A stretch of 64,000 bases of DNA from Saccharophagus sp. K07. GTDB lineage: Bacteria > Pseudomonadota > Gammaproteobacteria > Pseudomonadales > Cellvibrionaceae. The position numbers and the translations under genes are program-made. Of this stretch, positions 24,367-33,066 are shown one piece after another (the stretch's first letter is position 1; each line of letters begins with the position of its first letter). The notes beneath the pieces were generated by a model. It was not told where the DNA came from. It was given only the letters and a program-made list of their open reading frames with translations, and searched no databases. The stretch covers positions 124,001 through 188,000 of the forward strand of contig NZ_QRAI01000002.1 of assembly GCF_014336955.1 (NCBI RefSeq). The letters are read 5' to 3'.

Positions 24367-24516
24367 CTAGCTTTTGTCAATTTCCTTTTCCGAATCGAAT
24401 GAAGCATCTAGAATGCCTTCCTCTTTGAGCTTCTTCTCCAGGGCACCAACTCGGGCGTAAGCCGAAAACCCGATGCACATTCCCGTAATTGCAAAAATCC
24501 ATCCTATGGTATCCAT
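24367..24516 (-). CDS. 49-residue membrane protein, first cassette gene
   Basis: A short gene: ATG 24516 after AGGAG and a stop at 24367. It encodes MDTIGWIFAITGMCIGFSAY, then ARVGALEKKLKEEG and an acidic tail. One membrane helix followed by a short coiled-coil-like segment. It is the cassette closest to attI and therefore the most recently inserted or most strongly expressed. Copy A of the palindromic repeat lies 23 bp upstream. Confidence 0.65.
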   Translation of the reverse strand: MDTIGWIFAITGMCIGFSAYARVGALEKKLKEEGILDASFDSEKEIDKS

Positions 24517-24538
24517 AACATACTCCTATTGATTGTCT

Positions 24539-24703
24539 TCATAACATTTATATCGTGGTCGCCGAGACCGATATCTCCTTGACCGTTTTGTATTGTTCAA
24601 GACTTCGCCAAGCTAACCCTCAAAGCCCCGCCTCGTCAAGCCTGTAGCCGGGGGTGAATCTAGTGGGCTTGTCTGCAAAAACGGTCTCTGCGACTCATAT
24701 CTC
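24539..24703 (-). repeat. Dispersed palindromic repeat, copy A (full length)
   Basis: 165 bp. The left arm TATATCGTGGTCGCCGAGAC pairs imperfectly with GTCTCTGCGACTCATATC on the right. The inner part TATCTCCTTGACCGTTTTGT, CAAGCTAACCCTCAAAGCCC and CGTCAAGCCTGTAGCCGGGG is nearly identical to copy B. It lies between the attI core (GACCTAAC at 24718-24725) and the first cassette gene. The minus-strand end reads GTTATGA. It could be an ORF-less cassette, a long attC variant, or part of the array's promoter region. Confidence 0.85.
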
Positions 24704-24717
24704 AAATCGGAAAAATT

Positions 24718-24850
24718 GACCTAACCTTTTGAATTATAGACCGATTTCTCGGCCCCGCCGAAATAACGGTCACGGCGACCGAATCTGCGCTTGCCATGCA
24801 CCATGCCGAAGCATTACCGTTTCCGGCAACCACTTAACCACTTAACCATC
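24718..24850 (-). other. attI: Probable attI site
   Basis: Minus strand TTCAAAAGGTTAGGTC gives a core GTTAGGT that matches the GTTRRRY rule and resembles the end of attI1 (ACAAAGTTAGG). Upstream, nearer intI, two tandem GTTAAGT boxes (plus-strand ACTTAAC at 24832-24838 and 24840-24846) look like the direct-repeat integrase sites of attI. The site is where it should be, between the 5' end of intI and the first cassette. No LexA box is evident in the intI promoter region. Confidence 0.7.
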
Positions 24851-24867
24851 AGGCAAAGGAACTGCAT

Positions 24868-25857
24868 ATGGATGATATTCCCATCCCCCTGCCCACCAAA
24901 CCCGAACGTTTTATGGACCGCCTTCGTGCTTTTATGCGAGCGCGGCACATGGCCTATCGGACAGAAAAAACGTATTGCGTCTGGATTCTTGATTTCATCC
25001 GTTTTCATAACAAGCAGCATCCGGAGACTCTGGGAACCACGCATATCCAGGAATGGCTGAGTTATTTGGCAAATAATCGTCATGTTGCGATAAACACACA
25101 GAAAACAGCATTAAATGCAGTTGTCTTTCTCTATAAACAGTTTTTGCAGATGAATGTTGGCGATATTCAGTTTGCCAAAGCGAACAAAGGTCGTCGTTTG
25201 CCTACAGTTTTTACCCATGATGAAGCCATCCGCGTACTGGCAGGTATGCATGGGACTCACAGGCTTGTGGCAAGCTTGATGTACGGTTCAGGTCTGCGGG
25301 TAATGGAAGCCGTTCGCCTGCGCGTCCAGGATATTGATTTTGCGCAGAATGGAATATTTGTTCGAGCAGCAAAAGGTGAAAAGTGGCGCAGAACGCTTTT
25401 GCCAAAATCTCTGATCGAGCCGCTGAAAACGCAAATTGATTATGCTTTGGCCCTTCATCGTCAAGACCTGGCCGAGGGTTTTGGCGAAGTCTATTTGCCT
25501 TATGCGCTTGCAAAGAAATATCCCGCCGCGCCACGCAGTCCAGCATGGCAATATGTTTTTCCCGCATCGAACAGAGCAGAGGATCCGCGCAGCGGTGTGA
25601 TGCGTAGACATCACATTGGTGAGCAGCAGATTCGCAGATCGGTGGCGACGGCCTTGGCGGCGGCGAGTATTCATAAAAAGGCGAGTTGCCATACATTCCG
25701 CCATTCATTTGCCACCAATTTATTACGTAATGGTGTGGATATTCGAAATATTCAGGAATTGATGGGGCATAGTGATTTGAGTACAACCCAAATCTACACG
25801 CACGTTATAGGCATTCATGAACGTGGTGTGGTTAGCCCTATGGATGTTGATTTTTGA
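24868..25857 (+). CDS. intI: Integron integrase IntI
   Basis: 329 residues from ATG 24868, full length. A tyrosine recombinase with R144 ([14 protein letters not shown]), H275 and R278 ([10 protein letters not shown]), H301 (GHSDLSTTQ) and Y310. The integron-specific insertion is present between about 196 and 232 ([20 protein letters not shown], then KYP and WQYVFPA), which separates IntI from XerC/D. It would excise and insert cassettes at attC and attI. All catalytic residues are intact, so the array may be active. Confidence 0.97.
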   Translation: MDDIPIPLPTKPERFMDRLRAFMRARHMAYRTEKTYCVWILDFIRFHNKQHPETLGTTHIQEWLSYLANNRHVAINTQKTALNAVVFLYKQFLQMNVGDIQFAKANKGRRLPTVFTHDEAIRVLAGMHGTHRLVASLMYGSGLRVMEAVRLRVQDIDFAQNGIFVRAAKGEKWRRTLLPKSLIEPLKTQIDYALALHRQDLAEGFGEVYLPYALAKKYPAAPRSPAWQYVFPASNRAEDPRSGVMRRHHIGEQQIRRSVATALAAASIHKKASCHTFRHSFATNLLRNGVDIRNIQELMGHSDLSTTQIYTHVIGIHERGVVSPMDVDF

Positions 25858-26011
25858 TGGGGTAAGGCAGTTCGATATTCAATAACGCGTTACACGATTA
25901 AAAGAAATGCTGAGCGAATGCTGCGTGATATTGCTAGGTAAAGAGCAAGTGGAGCTGTGGCGCTTATTGCCGGTGGATGTAAAGTGAAGGTCTGCTCCCT
26001 TCGCCGCGATC

Positions 26012-26458
26012 TCACCATTGCTGATTGTTCAGAGGGCAAGCCCCTAATGCAAAGATCAAGCTTTCTCCTTTGCCCAACCTATGAATGGCGTTCGGGTTGT
26101 GACAGGGTTGATATCCATGACTTTTTAGAACCTTGGGAACAGCAAATCCGCCAATAACCGCTAAAAGTAGGCAGATGATAAACCAGGAAAGAAATACGGC
26201 ACCTGCGTGCTGCGTCAGCCAACTGATCAATGGTTTGCTGTTTTGCTTGTTGCGGCCTCCTAAGAATTCCACTGCTGCCATTGGCCATAAAACGGAGATC
26301 AATAGGAAGTAGAGAAGGCCGGTGTCGAGATGAATTATTGTTTGCTTATTCGCGATGGATTCCGTCAGCGAAATGATCATCCAAATTGGCAATATGGCAC
26401 AGGGCACTGATAGCGCCACTAGAGAGAGGAATATATATCTTCCTGTTGTGGGGGACAT
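26012..26458 (-). CDS. Integral membrane protein
   Basis: 148 residues from ATG 26458 (a longer frame lacks support). Four hydrophobic segments: IFLSLVALSVPCAILPIWMI, LLYFLLISVLWPMAAVEFL, HAGAVFLSWFIICLLLAVIG, and a short C-terminal stretch (ESLIFALGACPL) after the loop HNPNAIHRLGKG. No family recognised. It lies to the right of intI, beyond the integron platform, and reads towards intI. Confidence 0.6.
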   Translation of the reverse strand: MSPTTGRYIFLSLVALSVPCAILPIWMIISLTESIANKQTIIHLDTGLLYFLLISVLWPMAAVEFLGGRNKQNSKPLISWLTQHAGAVFLSWFIICLLLAVIGGFAVPKVLKSHGYQPCHNPNAIHRLGKGESLIFALGACPLNNQQW

Positions 26459-26484
26459 TAATACTGATGACTTTGAGCACAGAG

Positions 26485-26510
26485 AAAAAGCCGGCATAAA
26501 GCCGGCTTTC
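26485..26510 (-). terminator. Rho-independent terminator of the GH43 gene
   Basis: Minus strand AAAGCCGGC, loop TTTAT, GCCGGCTTT, followed by TTCTC. A perfect 9-bp stem with a T-rich tail, 24 bp after the GH43 stop. It also reads on the plus strand with a weaker tail. Confidence 0.85.
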
Positions 26511-26533
26511 CAAATAAGAAGAGAGGCTGATCC

Positions 26534-27544
26534 TTAAAGGTTATAAGGATGAATCTCCTGAATATTCCCGTCCTTATCGTGAGTCAACTCTGTCATTTTG
26601 ATTGAGCGCAGGTGGGTTACGCCTTTGGACAGGGTGGAGTCGTGGTAGAAGAGGTACCACTTGCCTTCGTACTCACAAATAGAGTGGTGGGTGGTCCAGC
26701 CAACTACTGGGGTGAGGATTACGCCGCGGTAGGTGAAGGGGCCGTAGGGGTTGTTGCCGGTGGCGTAGCACAGCAGGTGGGTGTTACCGGTTGAATAGGT
26801 GAAGTAGTAAGTGCCGTTGTATTTGTATACCCACGCGGCTTCGAAGAAGCGGCGCTTGTGATCACCAGCCAGCAAGGGCTTGCCGTTTTCGTCGAGGATT
26901 TGAATTTCGCGCGGAGCTTCCGCGAACTCTTTCATGTCCGCACTTAATTTGGCAACGATTGGCCCTAATGCAGGTTCGTTGTCTGCTGGCTCTTCATTTT
27001 TTTCGTTGTATTCGTTGTTGCGGTATTTTTGCAATTGACCGCCCCAAATGCCGCCGAAGTACATGTAGTACTCGCCGTCGTCATCTGCAAATACAGCGGG
27101 GTCGATGGAGTAGCTGCCTTTAATGGCTTCGGGCTCGGGTACGAATGGACCGGTGGGGGAATCGCTGACAGCAACGCCGATTTGGAAAATGCCGTCTTTG
27201 CGTTTGGCGGGGAAGTACAGGTAGTACTTACCGTCTTTATAAGCAGCGTCCGGCGCCCACATTTGGCGCTCGGCCCATTTAACGTCTTTAACGTGCAGTG
27301 CAACACCGTGGTCCACCGCTGGCGCGCCGGGTTTTTCCATGGAGATGACGTGGTAGTCCTCCATGCCGAAGTGGTCGCCGTTGTCGTTAAACGGAATGCC
27401 TGCATCTATGTCGTGCGACGGATAGATATAAATTTTGCCGTTGAATACGTGCGCAGATGGGTCAGCGGTGTAGATATGTTCCACCAACGGCTGGGAGATG
27501 GCTTTCTCTTTAATGTCGTCGGAGTACTGAATTTCTTGAGTCAT
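26534..27544 (-). CDS. GH43 glycoside hydrolase (beta-xylosidase / alpha-L-arabinofuranosidase)
   Basis: 336 residues from ATG 27544. A five-bladed propeller enzyme of family GH43: general base in YTADPSAHVFNGKIYIYPSH, the pKa-modulating Asp in GSYSIDPAVFADDDGEYY, and the general acid Glu in RRFFEAAWVYKYNG. No signal peptide, so it acts in the cytoplasm on imported oligosaccharides. It is directly downstream of a GPH symporter gene (30 bp gap), and together they form a xylo- or arabino-oligosaccharide uptake and hydrolysis operon. The choice between xylosidase and arabinofuranosidase cannot be made from the motifs. Confidence 0.9.
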   Translation of the reverse strand: MTQEIQYSDDIKEKAISQPLVEHIYTADPSAHVFNGKIYIYPSHDIDAGIPFNDNGDHFGMEDYHVISMEKPGAPAVDHGVALHVKDVKWAERQMWAPDAAYKDGKYYLYFPAKRKDGIFQIGVAVSDSPTGPFVPEPEAIKGSYSIDPAVFADDDGEYYMYFGGIWGGQLQKYRNNEYNEKNEEPADNEPALGPIVAKLSADMKEFAEAPREIQILDENGKPLLAGDHKRRFFEAAWVYKYNGTYYFTYSTGNTHLLCYATGNNPYGPFTYRGVILTPVVGWTTHHSICEYEGKWYLFYHDSTLSKGVTHLRSIKMTELTHDKDGNIQEIHPYNL

Positions 27545-27573
27545 TATCAATTCTCTTTTTTTGAAAATAACGG

Positions 27574-29070
27574 TTATGCATTTTGGGTGATGCCGGCATT
27601 TTTGCGGCGTTCAGCGAGATCACGCTCGATAGTGATTTCTTTGGCTTTATTGATTTCGTAGAAGTACAACAAGGCAGCTGCAGTCAGGAACGGCAGAGAT
27701 GCGTACAAGCTGACGGACAATTTAATGCCGTTGATGGCGGAGTCGGTTTGCACTGCTGCGTTGGCATCATATCCATAGAGGTCCAGCAAGCCCGCAACCA
27801 GTGCGCCGCCGATGGTCAAACCACCTTTCAAGCCGAACAACATGGCGGAGAAAATAATTGCAGTTGCGCGGCGGTTGTTTTTCCATTCGGAGTAGTCGGC
27901 TACGTCGGCAATCATCGCCCACAGCAGTGGGATTGTAATACCGTAGAAGAAGCCGTGCAGAATTTGCGAGATGAAAATCGCCCAAACAGCTTCGGGTGGG
28001 AATACGTAGAAGGCGAGCATAAATACGGTGGCAATTACCAAGCCGATGGCGTACACATCGCGTTTGCCGAATTTATCCGCGAGCGGTTTGGAAAAGCCGA
28101 TACCGATGATCATCAGAATAATGCCGCCGGCATTAAACAAGCTGAACATGGAAGTGGCGGGATCTTCCGGCCAGGCGAATTCTGCAAAACCAGCGCTGGT
28201 GAGTGCACCGTTGAGGCCGTTGATAAAGGCGTTGAAGCCGATTTCATCCAAAAAGCGCGCAGCATCCGGAGCGCTGACGTAGTACTGGAAGTAATAAATG
28301 TAGCTACCGCCTTTCAGTGCCAAGCCAATAAATACCAGAACAGTAACGAGCAGCATCAAAACCCAAGGCAGGTTTTTGGTGAGATCTTTGATGTCGTCGC
28401 TGAGGCGAGATTTTTCTACAACCGGCTGAACACGTTCTTTGGTGGTGAGGAAGGTGATGATGAAGAAAATCACACCGGTGATGGCGAAAAATGTCATTAC
28501 ATTTTTAAAGCCGACCGCTTTATCACCATCGCCTGCAATTAATACCAGCGGCAGCAACAAAGCTTGAATAATAAATTGCGCAACCATCACAGCTACGAAG
28601 CGGTATGCGGACAAGCTGTTGCGCTGTTGCATATTGCCGGTCAAAACACCGCTCAGCGCTGCGTAGGGCAGGTTGTTGGCGGAGTAGATCAGCATCAGCG
28701 CCAAATAGGTCGCAAAAGCGTAAAAGACTTTGGCGGAATCGCTTAAATCCGGTGTGCTGAACGCCAGCAGAGACAGAACACCGAAGGGGATGGAGGTAAA
28801 CAGAACCCAGGGGCGGAATTTACCCCAGCGTGTTTTGGTGCGGTCCGCCAGGACGCCCACAACAGGACTGAAAAATGCGCCAGCCCAACCGCAGATAAAG
28901 ATGATGACTGATGCTTGTCCCGGCGGTATGCCGTATACGTCGGTGTAGAAAAATGCGATGAAGGTGACGAGGGTTTGGAAAATCAGATTCGCCGCGAGGT
29001 CGCCAAGGCTGTATCCGACTTTTTCTATGACGGAGAGTTTATCGGTATGTGAATTCATTATTTTTAACAT
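27574..29070 (-). CDS. GPH-family sugar:cation symporter (XynP/MelB type)
   Basis: 498 residues with twelve predicted membrane helices. The N-terminal KLSVIEKVGYSLGDLAANLI is the hallmark of glycoside-pentoside-hexuronide:cation symporters. The loop PVVGVLADRTKTRWGKFRPW holds the conserved D-R-T-x-[TS]-R-W-G-K-[FY]-R-P motif, and a later ADYSEWKNNRRATAI matches the family. It would import xylosides or arabinosides with a cation for the GH43 enzyme next to it. ATG 29070 is used; ATG 29058 is an alternative. A perfect palindrome lies 20 bp upstream. Confidence 0.92.
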   Translation of the reverse strand: MLKIMNSHTDKLSVIEKVGYSLGDLAANLIFQTLVTFIAFFYTDVYGIPPGQASVIIFICGWAGAFFSPVVGVLADRTKTRWGKFRPWVLFTSIPFGVLSLLAFSTPDLSDSAKVFYAFATYLALMLIYSANNLPYAALSGVLTGNMQQRNSLSAYRFVAVMVAQFIIQALLLPLVLIAGDGDKAVGFKNVMTFFAITGVIFFIITFLTTKERVQPVVEKSRLSDDIKDLTKNLPWVLMLLVTVLVFIGLALKGGSYIYYFQYYVSAPDAARFLDEIGFNAFINGLNGALTSAGFAEFAWPEDPATSMFSLFNAGGIILMIIGIGFSKPLADKFGKRDVYAIGLVIATVFMLAFYVFPPEAVWAIFISQILHGFFYGITIPLLWAMIADVADYSEWKNNRRATAIIFSAMLFGLKGGLTIGGALVAGLLDLYGYDANAAVQTDSAINGIKLSVSLYASLPFLTAAALLYFYEINKAKEITIERDLAERRKNAGITQNA

Positions 29071-29090
29071 CTAGTTGGGCAAAATTTAGC

Positions 29091-29110
29091 GATCTCCAGG
29101 GGTGGAGATC
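29091..29110. promoter_or_regulatory. Candidate operator palindrome upstream of the symporter gene
   Basis: GATCTCCAGGGGTGGAGATC: perfect 8-bp arms around GGGG, 20 bp before the symporter start codon. It could be an operator for a sugar-responsive repressor or a leader hairpin hiding the ribosome site. No regulator gene is adjacent. Confidence 0.45.
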
Positions 29111-29271
29111 ATAAGGTGGGCTAATAAGAGCACAATCGGCCCATGGGGTTCAAGACTCGTCGACGTAACGTCAAAGATGCCGACAAAATCCGCTTTTTTT
29201 AGCCGGAAATTCGAATTTTTTGTGCTGAAATTCTTAATGTGGATGAGACAGATTTTTGCAGAAATTGCAAA

Positions 29272-29307
29272 TAAAAAGGCGTTCTAAACAGGTTTTTAGA
29301 ACGCCTG
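29272..29307 (-). terminator. Rho-independent terminator of the YebC-like gene
   Basis: Stem GGCGTTCTAAA / TTTAGAACGCC (29278-29306) followed on the minus strand by TTTTTATT. It lies 20 bp after the stop at 29327. Confidence 0.9.
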
Positions 29308-29326
29308 GGCGGGGATAAGGGGATTT

Positions 29327-30049
29327 TTAGGATTTGATTTCCGCGTTGTGATACACGTCTTGAACATCGTCACAATCGTTCAGCATATCCAAGAGTTTTT
29401 CGAACAATTGCACATCTTCACCAGAAATTTCCGTTTGGGTTTGCGGAATAAAGGTGATTTCTTCCAGTTCCATTTGCAGGTTGGGGAAGGCTTCGCTCAG
29501 GGCGGTTTTCGCTTTATAGAACTCGGTGTGCGGGCAGATAACGGTGATGATGCCGTCTTCGTTTTCGATATCCGCCACATCTACGTCTTGAGCCATCAGG
29601 GCTTCCAGTACCGCTTCTTCGTCATCGTGCTTGAAGGAGAGGATCGCGCGGTGGTCGAACATATGGGCCACTGATCCCGGTGCGCCGAGTTTGGCCTTGG
29701 CTTTGTTGAAGCAGGTGCGCACGTCGCCGATGGTGCGGTTGTTATTGTCGGTCAGGCAGTCGACGATGATCATGCAGTTGCCGGGGCCGAATCCTTCGTA
29801 ACGTACGGTGCTGTAATCCTCGCCGCCACCGCCTTTGGCTTTATCCAAGGCTTTTTCAATAACGTGGCCGGGGACTTGGTTGCGTTTGGCGCGCTCGATC
29901 AAGCGGCGGAGGGTGAGGTTGGCGGTGGGGTCTGCGCCGCCGTTCTTAGCGCATACATAAAGCTCTTTACCGAATTTGGAGTAGAGCTTGGTTTTCATGC
30001 TGGCGGTTTTCGCCATGGCGGCTTTACGGTTTTCGAAGGTTCTTCCCAT
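29327..30049 (-). CDS. YebC/PmpR-family regulator (YeeN-type paralogue)
   Basis: 240 residues from ATG 30049. It opens [19 protein letters not shown], the form seen in the second YebC paralogue of pseudomonads rather than MAGHSKW of YebC itself. Conserved segments include [48 protein letters not shown] and [11 protein letters not shown]. YebC-family proteins bind DNA as regulators and act on ribosomes stalled at proline stretches. Single-gene unit with its own terminator. Confidence 0.9.
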   Translation of the reverse strand: MGRTFENRKAAMAKTASMKTKLYSKFGKELYVCAKNGGADPTANLTLRRLIERAKRNQVPGHVIEKALDKAKGGGGEDYSTVRYEGFGPGNCMIIVDCLTDNNNRTIGDVRTCFNKAKAKLGAPGSVAHMFDHRAILSFKHDDEEAVLEALMAQDVDVADIENEDGIITVICPHTEFYKAKTALSEAFPNLQMELEEITFIPQTQTEISGEDVQLFEKLLDMLNDCDDVQDVYHNAEIKS

Positions 30050-30346
30050 TGGTCTGACTCGTATTCGTTGACGGGTGGCGACCTGGCTTATGGGCTGCAC
30101 GCCCTGCCGGGCCACAAAAAATGGCGGTCAATTATGACGGCTGAGGCTGCTCACGTTAAGCCCCGTCTGCATCAGAGGCCCGTAAAAGGTGGGATAGGCA
30201 ACGGAATCGCGCCACAGAGGGGAGGAATATGACCTGCAATTAGCGCGAAGTTGCGCCGAACTAGCGGGTAAGTGGAGCGGTTCGGGCGGCTTCGGTAAAC
30301 CACTGTGGCGGCAGGGCAGGGTTTTTCGCCGCTGACGGAGCGGGCC

Positions 30347-30979
30347 ATGCGGGTGCGATTCGGAAACTCATTTACTGCGCTGGAAGTTGCCATCCTGGCC
30401 GTGACCCTGTTGTTGGTGGGCTGCTATATAGCCGCAGCCGGGCATCTCACCAAGCATATGCTGCTGCATATAGGGCTGATGGCGGTGCTGGCGCCACTGG
30501 CGGCCATGGTTTGGCTGAGTTGGGGCAGGCCGGTTGCCAGCGTTAAAAGCAGCGGTTTTCTGGCTATGGCGACGGTGGTGCAGTTGGGGTTGTTCTTTCT
30601 CTGGCATTCGCCGCGGGTTTTGACTTGGTTGATGGAATCCCACGGGATGATGGCCTTGGCGCAGGGCTCCCTGTTTATAGTCGCTACCGCGTTCTGGCTT
30701 AGCGTGCTGCAGCACGCAGGCAATCACGTCTGGCGCGCAATCGTCGCGCTGCTGCTCACCGGTAAATTGTTCTGCCTATTGGCTTTGCTGCTCGTATTTG
30801 CCCCGCGCGCGCTCTACGCCGGGCATGACTACGGCGAGCCGGAGTTGGTGGACCAGCAGTTGGCCGGCCTGTTGATGATCACTGCCTGCCCCATGACCTA
30901 TATCCTCGCCGCCGTGCTTTTGGTAGTCCGCTGGCTGCGCACTATGGAGGAGGACGGCAAGGCGGAGAGCGCTGCATGA
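30347..30979 (+). CDS. CtaG-like cytochrome c oxidase assembly factor
   Basis: About 210 residues from ATG 30347, with GGAG eight bases upstream. A polytopic membrane protein with about six helices. The segment AAGHLTKHMLLHIGLMAVLAP matches the caa3_CtaG family (conserved HMxxH), with further histidines in FFLWHSPRV and QHAGNH. It is thought to help copper insertion into the oxidase. It overlaps the next gene by four bases (ATGA), the first of a four-gene oxidase unit. Confidence 0.8.
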   Translation: MRVRFGNSFTALEVAILAVTLLLVGCYIAAAGHLTKHMLLHIGLMAVLAPLAAMVWLSWGRPVASVKSSGFLAMATVVQLGLFFLWHSPRVLTWLMESHGMMALAQGSLFIVATAFWLSVLQHAGNHVWRAIVALLLTGKLFCLLALLLVFAPRALYAGHDYGEPELVDQQLAGLLMITACPMTYILAAVLLVVRWLRTMEEDGKAESAA

Positions 30980-32088
30980 GGTCAGCCTTGCGGCGCTGGT
31001 TGTTGTGGGGCGGGATGGGATTGATAGGTGGCGTGGCAGCGGCGCTGTTGGTGGCTTGGTCCGGCATCTTCAATATCGCCGCATCCGCTGGACATCCCCA
31101 TTGGCTGGAAGCCTTTCTCGCCATGGCCATGCGCCGGTCGGTGCAGGTGAATAGCGGCGATACTTCTCAAGCTTTCCTGGATAACGATTTGCTGCCTTTG
31201 GGGGCGGCGCATTTTCACGGCAATTGCGCCATCTGTCACGGCGCGCCCGGCCAGCCGGTCAACCCGACCTTTTCCCATATGCTCCCCAAACCACCGCCGC
31301 TGCAGGAAAACGCCAGCCGCTGGCGCGTGCGCGAGTTGTTCTGGATCGGTTACCACGGCTTGCAGTTCACCGGTATGCCGGGCTGGAGCGGCGTGGGGCG
31401 GGAAGACGAGATGTGGGCGGTAGCAACCCTGCTGCGCGAGCTGCCTGCGATGGATGTGAAAACCTATCAATCCTTAGCCAGCGGCAATACCCATATGGAC
31501 GCGCCGGATGCCACAACTCTGGTAAGCCGCGGCATGAATATCTTCCCTATCAACACTTGCGACCGCTGCCATGGCACCGCCGATGCGCCGGCGGTAAGCC
31601 CGCATGTGCCGCGCCTTGGCGGGCCGTCGCGAGCATATTTACTGCGGGCGCTGCGCGAATACCGCAGCAACCGGCGGCAAAGCGGCTTTATGGAACCCGT
31701 GGCGGTGGCTTTGTTGGATGGGCATTTGGAAGCCTTGGCGGATTATTACGCCGCCCTGGCAGAGCCGCCGTATCCGCACAAGCCTGTTGGCGATGCGGAG
31801 CTGGGTCAACGTTTGGCCTATCAAGGTGATCCCACGCGGGATGTGCCCGCCTGCCTGTCCTGCCACGGTCAACCCAAACGCGCCGATGTGCCTGTGCTCG
31901 CCGGGCAGGCAGCGCCCTATATCAAACAGCAATTGGCCCTATGGCGCTCGGGCGGGCGCCAGCAGACATCCTATGGTCAGCTGATGGGGCGGGTGGCCAA
32001 GCGTCTGACGGATGCCCAGGTTGATGCAGTTGCCGCTTATTTTGCCGGGCTGCCTTTGCGGGACGGAGTGGCAGAGGTGCCGCGTTAA
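30976..32088 (+). CDS. Tri-haem c-type cytochrome of the oxidase cluster
   Basis: 370 residues. An N-terminal membrane anchor (WGGMGLIGGVAAALLVAWSG) precedes three haem-binding motifs, CAICH, CDRCH and CLSCH, each in its own cytochrome c domain. FTGMPGW and the Met in QLMGRVAKRLTD are possible axial ligands. It would carry electrons to the caa3-type oxidase encoded next. It overlaps CoxB by one base (TAATG), so the genes are translationally coupled. Confidence 0.88.
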   Translation: MRSALRRWLLWGGMGLIGGVAAALLVAWSGIFNIAASAGHPHWLEAFLAMAMRRSVQVNSGDTSQAFLDNDLLPLGAAHFHGNCAICHGAPGQPVNPTFSHMLPKPPPLQENASRWRVRELFWIGYHGLQFTGMPGWSGVGREDEMWAVATLLRELPAMDVKTYQSLASGNTHMDAPDATTLVSRGMNIFPINTCDRCHGTADAPAVSPHVPRLGGPSRAYLLRALREYRSNRRQSGFMEPVAVALLDGHLEALADYYAALAEPPYPHKPVGDAELGQRLAYQGDPTRDVPACLSCHGQPKRADVPVLAGQAAPYIKQQLALWRSGGRQQTSYGQLMGRVAKRLTDAQVDAVAAYFAGLPLRDGVAEVPR

Positions 32089-33062
32089 TGCGCAGCCCTA
32101 TCTCCATCATCATTGCAATCATCCTGTTGGCCGGCTGCTCCGGCGAACAATCCGCCTTTAGTGGCTACAGCACCAACGCCTCCCGCATCGTTCATCTCAC
32201 CTGGGTGTTGTTTATCGGCGGCGGGTTTTTATTGCTGTTGGTGGTTGTATTGACCGGACTTGCTCTGTTGGGTGGTGGGCGATTCAAGCAGGCGCTTAGC
32301 CGGGAAGGGGTGGTGGTGTGGTTGGGCATGGTGATGCCAATTGCCGTGCTGACCGGGCTGCTGCTCTACGGGTTTGTATTGCTGCGGATTGAAGCCATGC
32401 CCATGGACACCGAAGGCGCGGCGCTGCGCGTGCATATAGAAGGCGAACAGTGGTGGTGGCGGGTGATCTATCAGCATCCGGACGGCACTACCACCGAAAG
32501 CGCCAACGAGCTGCGCTTTCCTGTCGGTCAGCCGGTCGAGCTGACGTTAACAACGGCGGACGTGATCCACAGCTTCTGGCTGCCCGCCTACGGCGGCAAG
32601 GTGGATATGATCCCCGGTCGTAGCAATTCCCTGCGCTTTTTCCCCACCCAAACCGGCGTCACTCGCGGCCAATGCGCCGAGTATTGCGGCGGCGCTCATG
32701 CATTGATGGCGTTTTATGCGGTGGCTATGGAGCCCGAGGAGTTTCAGCAATGGCTGGAGCGGGAAAAGCAGGATACCCGCGCAAATGATCCGGCGGGGGA
32801 GCAGACCTTTCTCGCCAATGGCTGCGGCGGTTGTCATGCCGTGCGCGGCACTCCAGCGACCGGCGTGATTGGACCGGATCTCACCCATGTCGGCAGCCGT
32901 CTCTCCATAGGTGCGGGCATTCTTGCGGCGGATCAGGCGGGGTTTCGCCAGTGGCTTGCCCGTCACCAGCAGATCAAGCCGCAAAACCTAATGCCGCCTT
33001 ACGAGATTCTCGGTGAGGATGAGTTGGCGCTGCTGGCGGCTTACCTGGTGGCGTTGGAGTGA
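32088..33062 (+). CDS. coxB: Cytochrome c oxidase subunit II with fused cytochrome c (caa3 type)
   Basis: 324 residues with a lipoprotein-like signal (IIIAIILLAGCSGEQ), two membrane helices, then the cupredoxin domain. CuA ligands are seen: His in TADVIHSFWLP and CAEYCGGAHALM. A cytochrome c domain with CGGCH follows near residue 245, with Met in QNLMPPYE as the probable distal ligand. This is the caa3 layout. Quinol oxidases would lack the CuA residues. Confidence 0.95.
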   Translation: MRSPISIIIAIILLAGCSGEQSAFSGYSTNASRIVHLTWVLFIGGGFLLLLVVVLTGLALLGGGRFKQALSREGVVVWLGMVMPIAVLTGLLLYGFVLLRIEAMPMDTEGAALRVHIEGEQWWWRVIYQHPDGTTTESANELRFPVGQPVELTLTTADVIHSFWLPAYGGKVDMIPGRSNSLRFFPTQTGVTRGQCAEYCGGAHALMAFYAVAMEPEEFQQWLEREKQDTRANDPAGEQTFLANGCGGCHAVRGTPATGVIGPDLTHVGSRLSIGAGILAADQAGFRQWLARHQQIKPQNLMPPYEILGEDELALLAAYLVALE

Positions 33063-33066
33063 TGCC

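Noticed and set aside
27583-28542. 319-codon plus frame antisense to the GPH symporter
   Set aside because: Antisense shadow of a strongly supported membrane transporter gene.
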